Shown: positions 7,331 through 15,360, counted from the first letter of the stretch. The stretch is DNA of 41,810 bases from Pelagibacteraceae bacterium (GCA_002684895.1 NYVZ01000030.1:1-41810); one strand, 5' to 3'. A program made the numbers and translations. Notes: generated by a model not told the origin, from the letters alone.

Positions 7331-8102
7331 TTAGAACTGACACTCTATCATTTAAGAATATTTGTCCAGCTGTTAATGGTTTTAAATAAATGCCAAAGTC
7401 GATATGATCATAAATTTGATTAAGTCTCTGTGGTAAATTGATATCTAAAACTTTTGATCGATATGGGAAATTAGTTGCTCTACATCTTGGTGTATTACAG
7501 AATACATCGAATACAACACTGCCAACTCTAATTTTCTTTTTGGCAAGTTCTAATTCTTTCATTGCAGGTAATCCATCAATAACAATATTTGCCCTGAAAC
7601 GTTCGTGATCAATTTTAAGACCCGATTTAGCTTCAAAATCTCTAAGGCTAGACAAATTAATCAAAGATACAACATTATCGTTAATCATATCAAAAAAGGG
7701 TGTTTTTAAATTATATAAAAAATATATTTCTTTATCCTTAAGTTCATTCTCGTTTTTTTTTATTTGAGATACTACTTTTTGAAGATTTAAAAAATTAAAA
7801 TCGTTAATGGTAACTAATTCCTTAGTTTCTTTAAAAATTTTAAGTTCATTTTTTTTAAACAAAATCCGGTAGTTATTTAATAAGGGGGTATTCTTTACAC
7901 TTAAATAACTTTGATTATTTCTCAAATATTGCTTATTTTGAAATTTTTCTGCATCGTCTTGATTTTTGTTTCTAACGAAAGCAAAAATTCTATCATTTTC
8001 AACTCCCCTGCCCTCAAGAATGTTCAACCTATCATCTTCAATAAAATTGAAGGATTTTACAGGTGAATAATAAAGTTTTTTTATTTGTATATTCTTGTTC
8101 AT
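7323..8102 (-). CDS. MOSC domain protein (YcbX/YiiM-like)
   Basis: A 259-residue protein. The N-terminal barrel begins with IKKLYYSPVKSFNFIEDDRL and has GRGVENDRIFAFV; the MOSC domain proper has SGLKIDHERFRANIVIDGL, then FDVFCNTPRCRATNF with the conserved cysteine, and LKPLTAGQIFLNDRVSV at the end. MOSC proteins move sulfur or act as molybdenum-cofactor-dependent reductases for N-hydroxylated compounds. No molybdopterin gene is nearby. It is the first gene of a two-gene leftward unit with the MFS carrier. Confidence 0.85.
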   Translation of the reverse strand: MNKNIQIKKLYYSPVKSFNFIEDDRLNILEGRGVENDRIFAFVRNKNQDDAEKFQNKQYLRNNQSYLSVKNTPLLNNYRILFKKNELKIFKETKELVTINDFNFLNLQKVVSQIKKNENELKDKEIYFLYNLKTPFFDMINDNVVSLINLSSLRDFEAKSGLKIDHERFRANIVIDGLPAMKELELAKKKIRVGSVVFDVFCNTPRCRATNFPYRSKVLDINLPQRLNQIYDHIDFGIYLKPLTAGQIFLNDRVSVLND

Positions 8103-8116
8103 TCTGATTTATTTAA

Positions 8117-8248
8117 ATGATGCCAGAACATATGAAAAATTACAACGAATCTATTTTTTCCAATCTTACCCAAGGGGAAATAATACAGATTGTGACAATT
8201 ACACTTATTTTAGTCTATCTGATATTCAATTATTTAAAAAAAAAATGA
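8117..8248 (+). CDS. 43-residue single-pass membrane protein (may be the first half of a longer gene)
   Basis: ATG at 8117 opens a frame of 43 residues that begins MMPEHMKNYNESIFSNLTQG and contains a convincing membrane segment (IIQIVTITLILVYLIFNYL, residues 22-40), then KKK and TGA. The first 20 residues are polar and acidic/basic mixed. There is no clear Shine-Dalgarno site. It lies 14 bases from the divergent MOSC gene. The last three codons are part of an A10 run (8236-8245), and TGA overlaps the next ATG (ATGA). One extra A would fuse it to the next frame. The family is unknown. Confidence 0.45.
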   Translation: MMPEHMKNYNESIFSNLTQGEIIQIVTITLILVYLIFNYLKKK

Positions 8249-8397
8249 TTAATTTTCGCTTCGTAAAAAAGCAAATTATTAAGTATAAAAAAGAAATCCT
8301 TTTCTCGGTTGCAATGGCTATGATTTGTTTTTCAATAGCTTTATGGGCTATAGGTGTGAATTTTATTAAATATCACAATATAATTGGTTCATATTAA
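8245..8397 (+). CDS. 50-residue single-pass membrane protein
   Basis: ATG at 8245 is the ATGA overlap with the preceding small ORF. The product starts with a basic stretch (MINFRFVKKQIIKYKKEI) followed by one membrane segment (LFSVAMAMICFSIALWAIGV) and a short tail FIKYHNIIGSY. The positive-inside pattern predicts a cytoplasmic N-terminus. A longer in-frame version starting at 8095 would overlap the MOSC gene start, so I reject it. It stands just before the amtB upstream region; the function is unknown. Confidence 0.45.
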   Translation: MINFRFVKKQIIKYKKEILFSVAMAMICFSIALWAIGVNFIKYHNIIGSY

Positions 8398-8409
8398 TAT
8401 TCTCAAAAC

Positions 8410-8450
8410 GCATACTTGGTATGTTGATAATATCGTTATTACCAATATGC
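8410..8450. promoter_or_regulatory. dyad upstream of amtB
   Basis: GCATACTTGGTA (8410-8421) and TACCAATATGC (8440-8450) are inverted with a single bulge; nested inside are CATAC-TTG-GTATG (8411-8423) and GATA-A-TATC. It lies 60 bases before the amtB ATG and could be a regulator-binding site or a leader hairpin. I recognise no defined NtrC or riboswitch consensus. Confidence 0.4.
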
Positions 8451-8509
8451 ATAAGTGATAACAATCCATCATACGGTTTCAAATTTAATATAAAAAAAGG
8501 AGAATATTT

Positions 8510-9799
8510 ATGAAAAATTTAAAAACCACTATAGCTTTTGTCGCCCTAGTTACTTTGGGTAGTTCCATGGCAATGGCTGACACAACTATTAGTAAAGAAG
8601 GCCAGTATATATTTAATACTTTGGCATTCTACTTGGGAGGTATTTTGGTTGCTTTTATGGCTGCAGGATTTTGTATGCTTGAAAGTGGTTTGGTAACAAA
8701 TAAAAGTGTTTCTACAATTGCTGCAAAAAATATTGGAAAATTTGCAATTTGTTCAATTATTTTTTTCCTATTTGGTTACAACATGGCATATGGAATACCA
8801 GAAGGTGGTTATATTGGATCCTTTTCAATATGGACAGAAGGCTCAAAGATTGAAACAGGTTATTCAGATAGCTCAGACTGGTTTTTTCAAACTATGTTTG
8901 TCTGCGCGACTGTATCAATTGTTTCAGGTGCTGTAGCAGAAAGAATTAAAGTTTGGCCTTTTTTTCTGTTTGCAGTATTAATGTCTGGTTTTATTTATCC
9001 GATATCAATGGGTTGGCAATGGGGGGGAGGCTGGTTAGCTAAAACTGGTTTCTCTGATTTTGCTGGATCAACATTGGTGCACGCATGTGGTGGAGCTGCT
9101 GCCTTAGCAGGTGTAATGGTGTTAGGAGCAAGAAGCGGGAGATTCACTGGATCTGGGTCTAAAAGAGTTATGGTTCCGTTTGCAGCTTCAAGTATTCCTT
9201 TGACGACACTTGGTACATTTCTATTATGGTTTGGTTGGTTTGGTTTTAATGGATTTAGTCAATTAGCTATGGGAACCTTTGATGATGCGACAGCAATTAC
9301 TAAAATTGCTGTAAATACACATTTAGCTGGTGCTGCAGGAACTTTTGCCGGCGCTGTAGTATCAAGATTGTATGGCGGAAAAACAGATGTGATTATGATG
9401 CTAAATGGAGCATTGGCTGGCTTAGTAGCAATTACTGCTGAACCTTTAACGCCGAGTCCAATTACTGCAATGTTGATAGGTGCTATCGGGGCAGTCATAA
9501 TGTACTTTGGAACAAAGATGCTTGAAAATTACGGTTTAGATGATGTTGTAGGTGCTATACCCGTGCATATGTTTGCTGGAATTTTTGGAACATTGGTTGT
9601 GCCACTTACGAATGGAGACACTTCATTTGTAACTCAGTTGATTGGCGTAATATCAGTTTGTATTTTTAGCTTTATTTTATCCTTTGGGATATTCAAAGCT
9701 CTAAGTATGACCATCGGTCTAAGAATAAGTAAAGAAGCAGAAAAACTTGGAACCGATAAAGCTGAAATTGGAGTAGTTGCTTACTCAATAAGAGACTAA
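8510..9799 (+). CDS. amtB: ammonium transporter
   Basis: A 429-residue Amt/Rh family channel for uptake of ammonium across the inner membrane. A signal peptide (residues 1-23, ending SMAMA) is followed by 11 membrane segments. AGFCMLESGLV with the C-terminal part of helix 1, the first pore histidine in STLVHACGGAAALAG and the second in GAIPVHMFAGIFGTL are the family signatures. AGGAG-type purines (AAAGGAGAA) precede the ATG by about 8 bases. No glnK/glnB gene is beside it, unlike most bacteria, and the N-terminus extends to a full cleavable leader as in other Gram-negative Amt proteins. A terminator follows directly. Confidence 0.95.
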   Translation: MKNLKTTIAFVALVTLGSSMAMADTTISKEGQYIFNTLAFYLGGILVAFMAAGFCMLESGLVTNKSVSTIAAKNIGKFAICSIIFFLFGYNMAYGIPEGGYIGSFSIWTEGSKIETGYSDSSDWFFQTMFVCATVSIVSGAVAERIKVWPFFLFAVLMSGFIYPISMGWQWGGGWLAKTGFSDFAGSTLVHACGGAAALAGVMVLGARSGRFTGSGSKRVMVPFAASSIPLTTLGTFLLWFGWFGFNGFSQLAMGTFDDATAITKIAVNTHLAGAAGTFAGAVVSRLYGGKTDVIMMLNGALAGLVAITAEPLTPSPITAMLIGAIGAVIMYFGTKMLENYGLDDVVGAIPVHMFAGIFGTLVVPLTNGDTSFVTQLIGVISVCIFSFILSFGIFKALSMTIGLRISKEAEKLGTDKAEIGVVAYSIRD

Positions 9800-9809
9800 T
9801 TGAGTCATA

Positions 9810-9839
9810 ATTTAGGGCCTGTAAATGCAGGCCCTAAAT
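9810..9839. terminator. terminator after amtB
   Basis: ATTTAGGGCCTG, loop TAAATG, CAGGCCCTAAAT: a perfect 12-bp stem starting 10 bases after the amtB stop, followed by ATTTTAC. Only a short U tract follows, but the position and stem strength support termination. Confidence 0.85.
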
Positions 9840-9878
9840 ATTTTACAATCATCGAATAACATATGGTATTAATGTTTT

Positions 9879-10124
9879 ATGATAAAAAAAATTATCCTTT
9901 TAGCAGCTATTTTACTACCTTTTGTACTTTACTATTTATCTATTTACTTGATTAAAAAAGATACAAACAAAAAATTTCCAATTTTACCGTTGTCGCTAGC
10001 AAGCTTAATACTATTGGCCTTAGTCTTAATTTTTTTTAGATTTTCTGACAACGATCCTTCCGATGGGAAGTATACGCCTCCCCAATTTAAGGATGGAAAA
10101 ATTATATCCCCAAAAACGCAGTAG
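9879..10124 (+). CDS. small membrane protein, DUF6111-like
   Basis: An 81-residue protein with two membrane segments (residues 3-25 and 35-54) and a short C-terminal tail, GKYTPPQFKDGKIISPKTQ. The two-helix layout with a terminal 'G-x-Y-x-P-P-x-x-x-D-G-x-I' tail is that of DUF6111, a small alphaproteobacterial membrane family of unknown function. It stands alone between the amtB terminator and the convergent typA gene. The 119 bases after it contain no gene or clear hairpin. Confidence 0.65.
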   Translation: MIKKIILLAAILLPFVLYYLSIYLIKKDTNKKFPILPLSLASLILLALVLIFFRFSDNDPSDGKYTPPQFKDGKIISPKTQ

Positions 10125-10243
10125 AAACTTAATACTCACATACTAACACTGTTTGTAACTATCATATCGCAAAAGTTTAATTTTTCACTCAAAGATGATT
10201 CAAAACAAGAACATTGATATTAATAATAACAGGATATCAACAA

Positions 10244-12067
10244 TTACACGGTTAGAGTTTCTCTAGAATGTTTCTTTCTTTCATTGGCTAACAGTAATTT
10301 TTTTCTTAATCTCAAATTTTTAGGAGTTACTTCCAATAACTCATCATCATTTACATAAGCCATCATTTCCTCTAATGACATCTTTATTGGAGGTGTTAAT
10401 GAAATTAAACCATCACTACCAGCAGCCCTAACATTGGTTAATTTTTTTCCTTTTAATACGTTAATCTCTAAATCATTGTCTCTATTATGCTCTCCAACAA
10501 TCATTCCGCCATATACTTTGGTCTGTGGTTCTATAAACATGAGGCCCCTGTCTTGTAAATTAAAAATTGCATATGCAACAGCTTCGCCACTATCAGTTGA
10601 AATTAATGCTCCATTTCTTCGACTTTTAATATCTCCTTTGTACTCTCCATATGATTCAAATACTCGGTTCATTACACCTGTACCTCTAGTTTCAGTCAAA
10701 AACTTACTTTGATATCCGATCAAACCTCTTGTAGGTGCCTTAAAAATAATTCTTTTTTTATTTTGGCCAGTATCACGCATATCTATCATTTCACCTTTTC
10801 TTTGATTTATTGAATCTATTACTGTACTTGAATATTCTTCATCAACATCAATTGTAACTTCTTCAAAGGGCTCCAATTTTTTATTATTTTCATCTTTAAA
10901 TAATACTTTTGGTCTTGATACAGATAATTCAAATCCCTCTCTCCTCATGGTCTCAATTAAAACACCGATTTGAAGCTCTCCGCGTCCTCCGATTTCAAAT
11001 GAGTCTTTTTTTTCATTTTCGGCAAATGAAATTGCAACATTTGTTTCTGCCTCTGCAAGTAATCTTTCTCTAATCATGGTAGATGTCACTTTTTTACCTT
11101 CAAGTCCCGAAATAGGTGAGTCATTAATTGTTATAGTTACTGACATGGTAGGAGGATCTATCGGTGTTGTTTTAAGTGCTTCGTTTACTTCCAAATGGCA
11201 TATTGTGTCTGAAACTGATGTTATTTTTAATCCCGCTACACACACGATATCTCCTGCTGTCACTGTATCTGTTGCAACTTTATCAGTGCCAGAGAATGTA
11301 AACAATTTTGTAAGTCTACCTTCCTCTACTTTATTATTATTTAAATTTAGAGATTTGACTGTATCATTTACTTTTGCAATTCCATGCACTACGCGTCCAA
11401 TTAAACAACGACCTAAAAAAGTATCGGAATGTAACAAGGTTGATAGCATGGCAAAAGGTTTACTTAAATCAACTTCAGGTTCATTAACATGATTAAGTAT
11501 TAGATCTAAAAGTGGATGTAAATTTTCTCTCTTCTGATCGAGTTCATAATTACACCATCCATCACGACCAGAAGCGTAAAGAATGGGAAAGTCTAGCTGC
11601 TTATCATTAGCATCTAACGCAACGAAAAGATCAAAGATTTCATTTATAACCTCTTTAGCTCTTGCATCTGATCTGTCTACTTTATTTATAACTACTACAG
11701 GTCTTAAACCTTGGGATAATGCTTTTGATAAAACAAATTTTGTTTGTGGCATTGGACCCTCTGCAGCATCAACTAAAAGTATAACACCATCTGTCATTCC
11801 TAAAATTCTCTCAACTTCCCCTCCAAAATCTGCGTGTCCTGGTGTATCAATAATGTTTATTTTTGTATCTTTCCAAACAACGGATGTGGGTTTCGCTAAT
11901 ATTGTTATCCCTCTCTCTTTCTCAAGATCACCACTATCCATTATCCTCTCATTAACTTTCTGGTTTTCTCTAAACAAGCCACTTTGTTTTAATAAATTAT
12001 CTATCAAAGTTGTCTTGCCATGATCAACGTGCGCAATGATTGCAATATTTCTCAAACTATTTGTCAT
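10244..12067 (-). CDS. typA: ribosome-binding GTPase TypA/BipA
   Basis: A 607-residue translational GTPase of the EF-G type. G1 is AHVDHGKTTLID (P-loop near residue 12), G2 is RGITI, G3 is DTPGHADF and G4 NKVD; domain II has LLHSDTFLGRCLIGRVVHG, and the C-terminal BipA-specific part has RRNGALISTDSGEAVAYAIF and GMIVGEHNRDNDLEINV. BipA binds the 70S ribosome and assists large-subunit assembly and growth under stress or cold. The length is typical. It is a single transcription unit. Several long open frames on the opposite strand are shadows of it. Confidence 0.96.
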   Translation of the reverse strand: MTNSLRNIAIIAHVDHGKTTLIDNLLKQSGLFRENQKVNERIMDSGDLEKERGITILAKPTSVVWKDTKINIIDTPGHADFGGEVERILGMTDGVILLVDAAEGPMPQTKFVLSKALSQGLRPVVVINKVDRSDARAKEVINEIFDLFVALDANDKQLDFPILYASGRDGWCNYELDQKRENLHPLLDLILNHVNEPEVDLSKPFAMLSTLLHSDTFLGRCLIGRVVHGIAKVNDTVKSLNLNNNKVEEGRLTKLFTFSGTDKVATDTVTAGDIVCVAGLKITSVSDTICHLEVNEALKTTPIDPPTMSVTITINDSPISGLEGKKVTSTMIRERLLAEAETNVAISFAENEKKDSFEIGGRGELQIGVLIETMRREGFELSVSRPKVLFKDENNKKLEPFEEVTIDVDEEYSSTVIDSINQRKGEMIDMRDTGQNKKRIIFKAPTRGLIGYQSKFLTETRGTGVMNRVFESYGEYKGDIKSRRNGALISTDSGEAVAYAIFNLQDRGLMFIEPQTKVYGGMIVGEHNRDNDLEINVLKGKKLTNVRAAGSDGLISLTPPIKMSLEEMMAYVNDDELLEVTPKNLRLRKKLLLANERKKHSRETLTV

Positions 12068-12148
12068 AAAATTTTCGTTTGATACACTTTATTTTTTGAT
12101 TTGCCAGTTAAATATTTCCGTAATTAATATTATCTAATTTTGTTACAT

Positions 12149-12259
12149 TTACTTAATCTTTTGCTCAATTAAATTAATAGACTGTAAATGATTGCTACTC
12201 ACAATGCTTGAGGCGGTTGCTAGAAAAATGAAGAATAACATGATTGTAATTTTTCTCAT
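12149..12259 (-). CDS. 36-residue signal-peptide-like ORF
   Basis: ATG at 12259 opens MRKITIMLFFIFLATASSIV, a good N-terminal export signal with a basic start and hydrophobic core, followed by only about 16 residues (SSNHLQSINLIEQKIK) and TAA. If secreted, it would release a very short peptide; if not cleaved, it is a tiny membrane protein. No strong Shine-Dalgarno is present, only AAAAGA. It is the only candidate gene in the 255 bases between the DUF393 operon and typA. It could also be chance or a remnant of a larger exported gene. Confidence 0.3.
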   Translation of the reverse strand: MRKITIMLFFIFLATASSIVSSNHLQSINLIEQKIK

Positions 12260-12322
12260 GAATCTTTTATAATTAACAAATAAGACAATGAATGAACTGA
12301 AATGTGTTCTTATATTGACGGT

Positions 12323-12664
12323 TTAGTTCTTATGTAGTTTATTTTTTAAATACAATATGAACGCTGCAATTTCATAGAAAAATGCAAAAATATGAAACAA
12401 TATTGGTCTTTTAAGAATTTTATATAACCAATTAAGTTTTGGTATGTTTGACCAAACAACTAAAAAAGCCCTCGCTCCCTTAATAAGCTTTCCTTTATTC
12501 ATTACATGTAGCCGTCTAGACAGTTTATCTATGTTTAAATTGGTTATTTGAGACTCTTCTTCTTTAATATCGTACCACTCAAGTCTATTCTCCATTTTTC
12601 GATAAATATCTATTTCCTTTTTACAGATACTGCACGACTCATTAAAAAAAACTTTTATGCTCAT
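12323..12664 (-). CDS. DUF393 (DCC) family thiol-disulfide oxidoreductase-like protein
   Basis: A 113-residue protein with a thioredoxin-like start, IKVFFNESCSICKKEIDIY, where the usual D-G-x-C-x-x-C is present as SCSIC (C11 and C14). The middle has GKLIKGARAFLVVWSNIP and the end YKILKRPILFHIFAFFYEIAAF, the normal DCC pattern. These proteins are thought to act in thiol redox reactions, though substrates are unknown. The Asp usually found just before the motif is replaced by Glu-Ser. The start (ATGA) overlaps the stop of the small Lys-tailed membrane protein by 3 to 4 bases, so it is the last gene of a three-gene unit. Confidence 0.85.
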   Translation of the reverse strand: MSIKVFFNESCSICKKEIDIYRKMENRLEWYDIKEEESQITNLNIDKLSRRLHVMNKGKLIKGARAFLVVWSNIPKLNWLYKILKRPILFHIFAFFYEIAAFILYLKNKLHKN

Positions 12665-12810
12665 TTTTTCTTTTTTCTTTTCTTTTTTGTTTTCTTTTGG
12701 TTTTTTTCAATACTATCCTTAAATAAACTTAAAATTCCAAAAACAATTAATGCCCCGCCTGCCAAGAGACCATAGGATAATAATAATTCGGCTGACGGAA
12801 AATCAGTCAT
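12661..12810 (-). CDS. 49-residue membrane protein with a polylysine tail
   Basis: ATG at 12810 overlaps the stop of the 78-residue gene (GATGACTGA) and its TGA at 12663-12661 overlaps the DUF393 start. The product starts MTDFPSAELLLSYGLLAGGA, continues as one membrane segment (residues 9-30, ending VFGILSLF) and ends with a highly basic tail, KNQKKTKKKRKKKK, which should lie in the cytoplasm near the membrane surface. The double overlap supports real, coupled translation. The family is unknown. Confidence 0.65.
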   Translation of the reverse strand: MTDFPSAELLLSYGLLAGGALIVFGILSLFKDSIEKNQKKTKKKRKKKK

Positions 12811-13039
12811 CTTCTTCTTCTTCTAACCATTGTTCCATAAAAACTTTATGGCATGCATAACAAATTACAGGTATAGAACCAAAAAATCCAATAGTGACAC
12901 CTACTTTTATGCCATACTCAACGCAAGAAAAGTGTGTCAATGTGATTGTTGGTATTGTACATACTGCAAGCAAGTAGGGTAACCGCCATTTAAATGAAGG
13001 TTTAAAATATTTGATGAAATATATTATTTTAAAAATCAT
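12803..13039 (-). CDS. 78-residue two-helix membrane protein with acidic tail
   Basis: I do not recognise the family. A basic N-terminus (MIFKIIYFIKYFKPSFKWR) is followed by two membrane segments (about residues 20-35 and 45-62, with cysteines in each) and the acidic end FMEQWLEEEEDD. Its acidic tail contrasts with the polylysine tail of the next, overlapping gene, hinting that the two proteins may pair electrostatically; this is speculation. The ATG at 13039 lies inside the first codons of the divergent metallohydrolase gene. Confidence 0.6.
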   Translation of the reverse strand: MIFKIIYFIKYFKPSFKWRLPYLLAVCTIPTITLTHFSCVEYGIKVGVTIGFFGSIPVICYACHKVFMEQWLEEEEDD

Positions 13040-14087
13040 TAGTATAAAATTTCTCTTTAATTTATTAATCTGCTATGGTTTTTTTTCAACTATAAATTAT
13101 GCTAAGGAATTTTCGCCAAATATGATCGATGACAAGTTTCAAAATCCTCCTGGTAGCCCAAAAAGAGACGGAAAAGGCAAATTTTCATATTGGACTTTTA
13201 TAAAAGAAAAGAAGAAAATAAAAATTGAGATACCCTCCGACCATGTAATTGATAAAGAAACTATTCAATATACCCTTGATCAAAATAAAAATAATGATTT
13301 TATTATGTGGATTGGACATGCTACATTTTTGATAAAACTAGGGAACAATATGATCATTACGGACCCAGTTTTTTCTAAAAATGCTGGACCATTTTTTTTT
13401 GGTCCAAAAAGATATGTTGAGCCGGCTATTTCTTTAAACAAAATTCCAAAAATTAATCTTATACTACAAACACATAATCATTATGATCATCTAGATATAA
13501 AAGCACTTAAAAAATTTCCATATAAAAGTACAAGTGTGATTACGCCGCTTAAAATGAAACAATATTTTTCATCAACAGGTTTTAAAAATATTAAAGAATT
13601 AGACTGGTACCAAAATATAAAAATAGGTAGCGATTTAAAAGTTACACTTATCCCAGCTGTTCATTGGAGCAAGAGAACCCCTTTCGATACAAATAAAACT
13701 TTATGGGGTAGTTTTGTTATAGAATATAAAAATAAAAAAATTTTATTTACATGTGATACTGGTTCTGGAAAAATTTATAACGATATTGGTAAAAAGTTTG
13801 GTCCAATAGATATACTATTTATTAATATCGGAGCATACGATTTCAGGCCAATGTTTGAAAAATCTATTTACCATACCACTCCTGAGGAAGCTGTAGAAAT
13901 TGGAAAAATGGTAAATGCAAAAAAAATTATTGGCATGCATTGGGGTACATTTATTTTATCATTGGAAGATCCTTTCGAACCACCCAAAAGATTTAAAAAT
14001 TCTGCCAATTACTTTGGATACAATAAAAATGATTTAATTTTATTTAAAATCGGCGAAATTAAAACAATAAATCAGATCTTAGAATAA
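13014..14087 (+). CDS. metallo-beta-lactamase fold hydrolase, NAPE-PLD/UlaG-like
   Basis: A 357-residue protein with a signal peptide or membrane anchor (residues 1-26), then IMWIGHATFLIKLGNN and the metal site HNHYDHLDIKAL (H-x-H-x-D-H). Further ligands are in LIPAVHWSKR, FTCDTGSGKIY and IGMHWGTFILS. PFFFGPKRYVEPAI is typical of the N-acylphosphatidylethanolamine phospholipase D-like branch (COG2220). Bacterial members are exported or membrane-bound phosphodiesterases acting on lipids, but the substrate here is unknown. A TTG one codon upstream is possible; I chose the ATG. The start overlaps head-to-head with the leftward small membrane gene by 26 bases. Confidence 0.85.
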   Translation: MKYIILKIISIKFLFNLLICYGFFSTINYAKEFSPNMIDDKFQNPPGSPKRDGKGKFSYWTFIKEKKKIKIEIPSDHVIDKETIQYTLDQNKNNDFIMWIGHATFLIKLGNNMIITDPVFSKNAGPFFFGPKRYVEPAISLNKIPKINLILQTHNHYDHLDIKALKKFPYKSTSVITPLKMKQYFSSTGFKNIKELDWYQNIKIGSDLKVTLIPAVHWSKRTPFDTNKTLWGSFVIEYKNKKILFTCDTGSGKIYNDIGKKFGPIDILFINIGAYDFRPMFEKSIYHTTPEEAVEIGKMVNAKKIIGMHWGTFILSLEDPFEPPKRFKNSANYFGYNKNDLILFKIGEIKTINQILE

Positions 14088-14088
14088 A

Positions 14089-14760
14089 TTGAATAAAGAA
14101 TTCATATTTTTTTCAAAAAAAGTATATAAATGCAATAAGTGTGCAAGATTAGTAAATTTCAGAAATAAAATTACCTTAAAAAAGCGAAAATCTTATTTGG
14201 ATCAAGTCTATTGGGGTAAACCTATTTCTGGGTTTGGTGATTTAAATGGAAAAATAATTATTATTGGACTTGCGCCCGCTGCACATGGAGCTACACGTAC
14301 TGGACGTGTTTTTACTGGCGATAAGTCAGCGGATTTTTTGTTTAATTGTTTGTTTAAATCAGGCTTAAGTAATCAACCAAATTCAGACCATATTAAAGAT
14401 GGTTTGAAACTAAAAAACACATTTATCACTCTTGCTTTGAGATGCGTACCACCTGAAGATAAACCAACAAAAGAAGAGTTAAAAAATTGCTCAGTTTTTT
14501 TTAAAAAAGAATTAAATATGTTAAAAAATAAAAAAGTTATTGTTGCGCTCGGAAAAATTGCATTTGATGCTTGTATTAAATTTTATAAAGAAAATTATGG
14601 ACTTACGGGATCATATAAATTTGGTCATGGAAGTAAATACAACATCAACGGCTTAACAATATTTGGTTGCTACCATCCTTCTCCACGTAACGTTAATACT
14701 AAAAGAATTAACGCAACAAAAATGACTCACCTATTTAAAAAAGCAAAAAAATTAATCTAA
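14089..14760 (+). CDS. uracil-DNA glycosylase, family 5 (UdgB-type)
   Basis: A 223-residue base-excision repair enzyme. Motif 1 is GLAPAAHGATRTGRVFTGD, diagnostic of family 5 (UDGb), whose Ala replaces the usual catalytic Asp/Asn; motif 2 is CYHPSPRNVNT. Four cysteines that would hold the 4Fe-4S cluster are C15 and C18 (YKCNKCARL) and those in RCVPPEDK and KNCSVFF. Family 5 removes uracil, and also hypoxanthine and other deaminated bases, from double-stranded DNA. The start is TTG at 14089, one base after the metallohydrolase stop. Its 3' end overlaps sodB by 9 bases. Confidence 0.93.
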   Translation: MNKEFIFFSKKVYKCNKCARLVNFRNKITLKKRKSYLDQVYWGKPISGFGDLNGKIIIIGLAPAAHGATRTGRVFTGDKSADFLFNCLFKSGLSNQPNSDHIKDGLKLKNTFITLALRCVPPEDKPTKEELKNCSVFFKKELNMLKNKKVIVALGKIAFDACIKFYKENYGLTGSYKFGHGSKYNINGLTIFGCYHPSPRNVNTKRINATKMTHLFKKAKKLI

Positions 14761-15345
14761 AAGAGATGCAACATATTCCCAATTAACAAGGTCATTGATG
14801 AAGGCCTTTAAATAGTCAGGTCTACGATTTCTATAATCAACGTAATATGAATGCTCCCAAACATCGCAACCCAGGATAGGTTTCATGTTTTGAACTAGAG
14901 GGTTTGAAGCGTTTGCAGACTTTGTAACAATTAATTTTCCATTATCTATAGCAAGCCATGCCCATCCTGAACCAAATTGAGTGACGCCCGCTTGAATAAA
15001 GTCCTCTTTAAATTTATCAATGCTACCAAAATCAGCTACAATTCTTTTCTCTAGTTCAGATGGCATTACTCCTCCACCCTTGGGTTTCATGCATTTCCAA
15101 AATAGAATATGGTTCCAGTGTTGGCCTGCATTATTAAAAATTCCGGCTTTTGAATTATCTTTAGCCGTTTTCTTTATAATCTCCTCTAATGACGCTCCAG
15201 CTAAATCAGTATCTTTAAGTAAATTATTTAAATTTGTTACATATGTTTGATGATGCTTGCCATGATGTAAATCTAATGTTTCCTGTGACATGATAGGTGC
15301 CAACGCATCATTTTGATAATCCAGTTTAGGTAATTCAAATGTCAT
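14752..15345 (-). CDS. sodB: Fe-type superoxide dismutase
   Basis: A 197-residue Fe/Mn superoxide dismutase that converts superoxide to H2O2 and O2. Metal ligands are H27 (DLHHGKHH), H79 (QHWNHILFW), D161 and H165 (GCDVWEHSYY). Q75 in NNAGQHWNH sits at the position where iron enzymes place the outer-sphere Gln (Mn enzymes usually have Gly there and Gln near the D-x-W-x-x-H block), so I infer an iron enzyme. No signal peptide: cytoplasmic. It is a separate leftward gene, 15 bases after the FAH family gene stop (15361), and so may be in the same transcript. Confidence 0.95.
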   Translation of the reverse strand: MTFELPKLDYQNDALAPIMSQETLDLHHGKHHQTYVTNLNNLLKDTDLAGASLEEIIKKTAKDNSKAGIFNNAGQHWNHILFWKCMKPKGGGVMPSELEKRIVADFGSIDKFKEDFIQAGVTQFGSGWAWLAIDNGKLIVTKSANASNPLVQNMKPILGCDVWEHSYYVDYRNRRPDYLKAFINDLVNWEYVASLLD

Positions 15346-15360
15346 AAAATGCTTATACGT

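Noticed and set aside
8095-8244. Longer 100-residue ORF starting at 8095
   Set aside because: Its first 50 residues are low-quality sequence overlapping the MOSC gene start; the overlapping frame with a membrane helix fits better.
10125-10243. Possible tRNA or small RNA between the DUF6111-like gene and typA
   Set aside because: No T-loop, anticodon arm or CCA-type end, and no GC-rich stem.
11076-12023. Long open frames on the plus strand opposite typA
   Set aside because: They are antisense shadows of a strongly conserved gene and have no recognisable domains.
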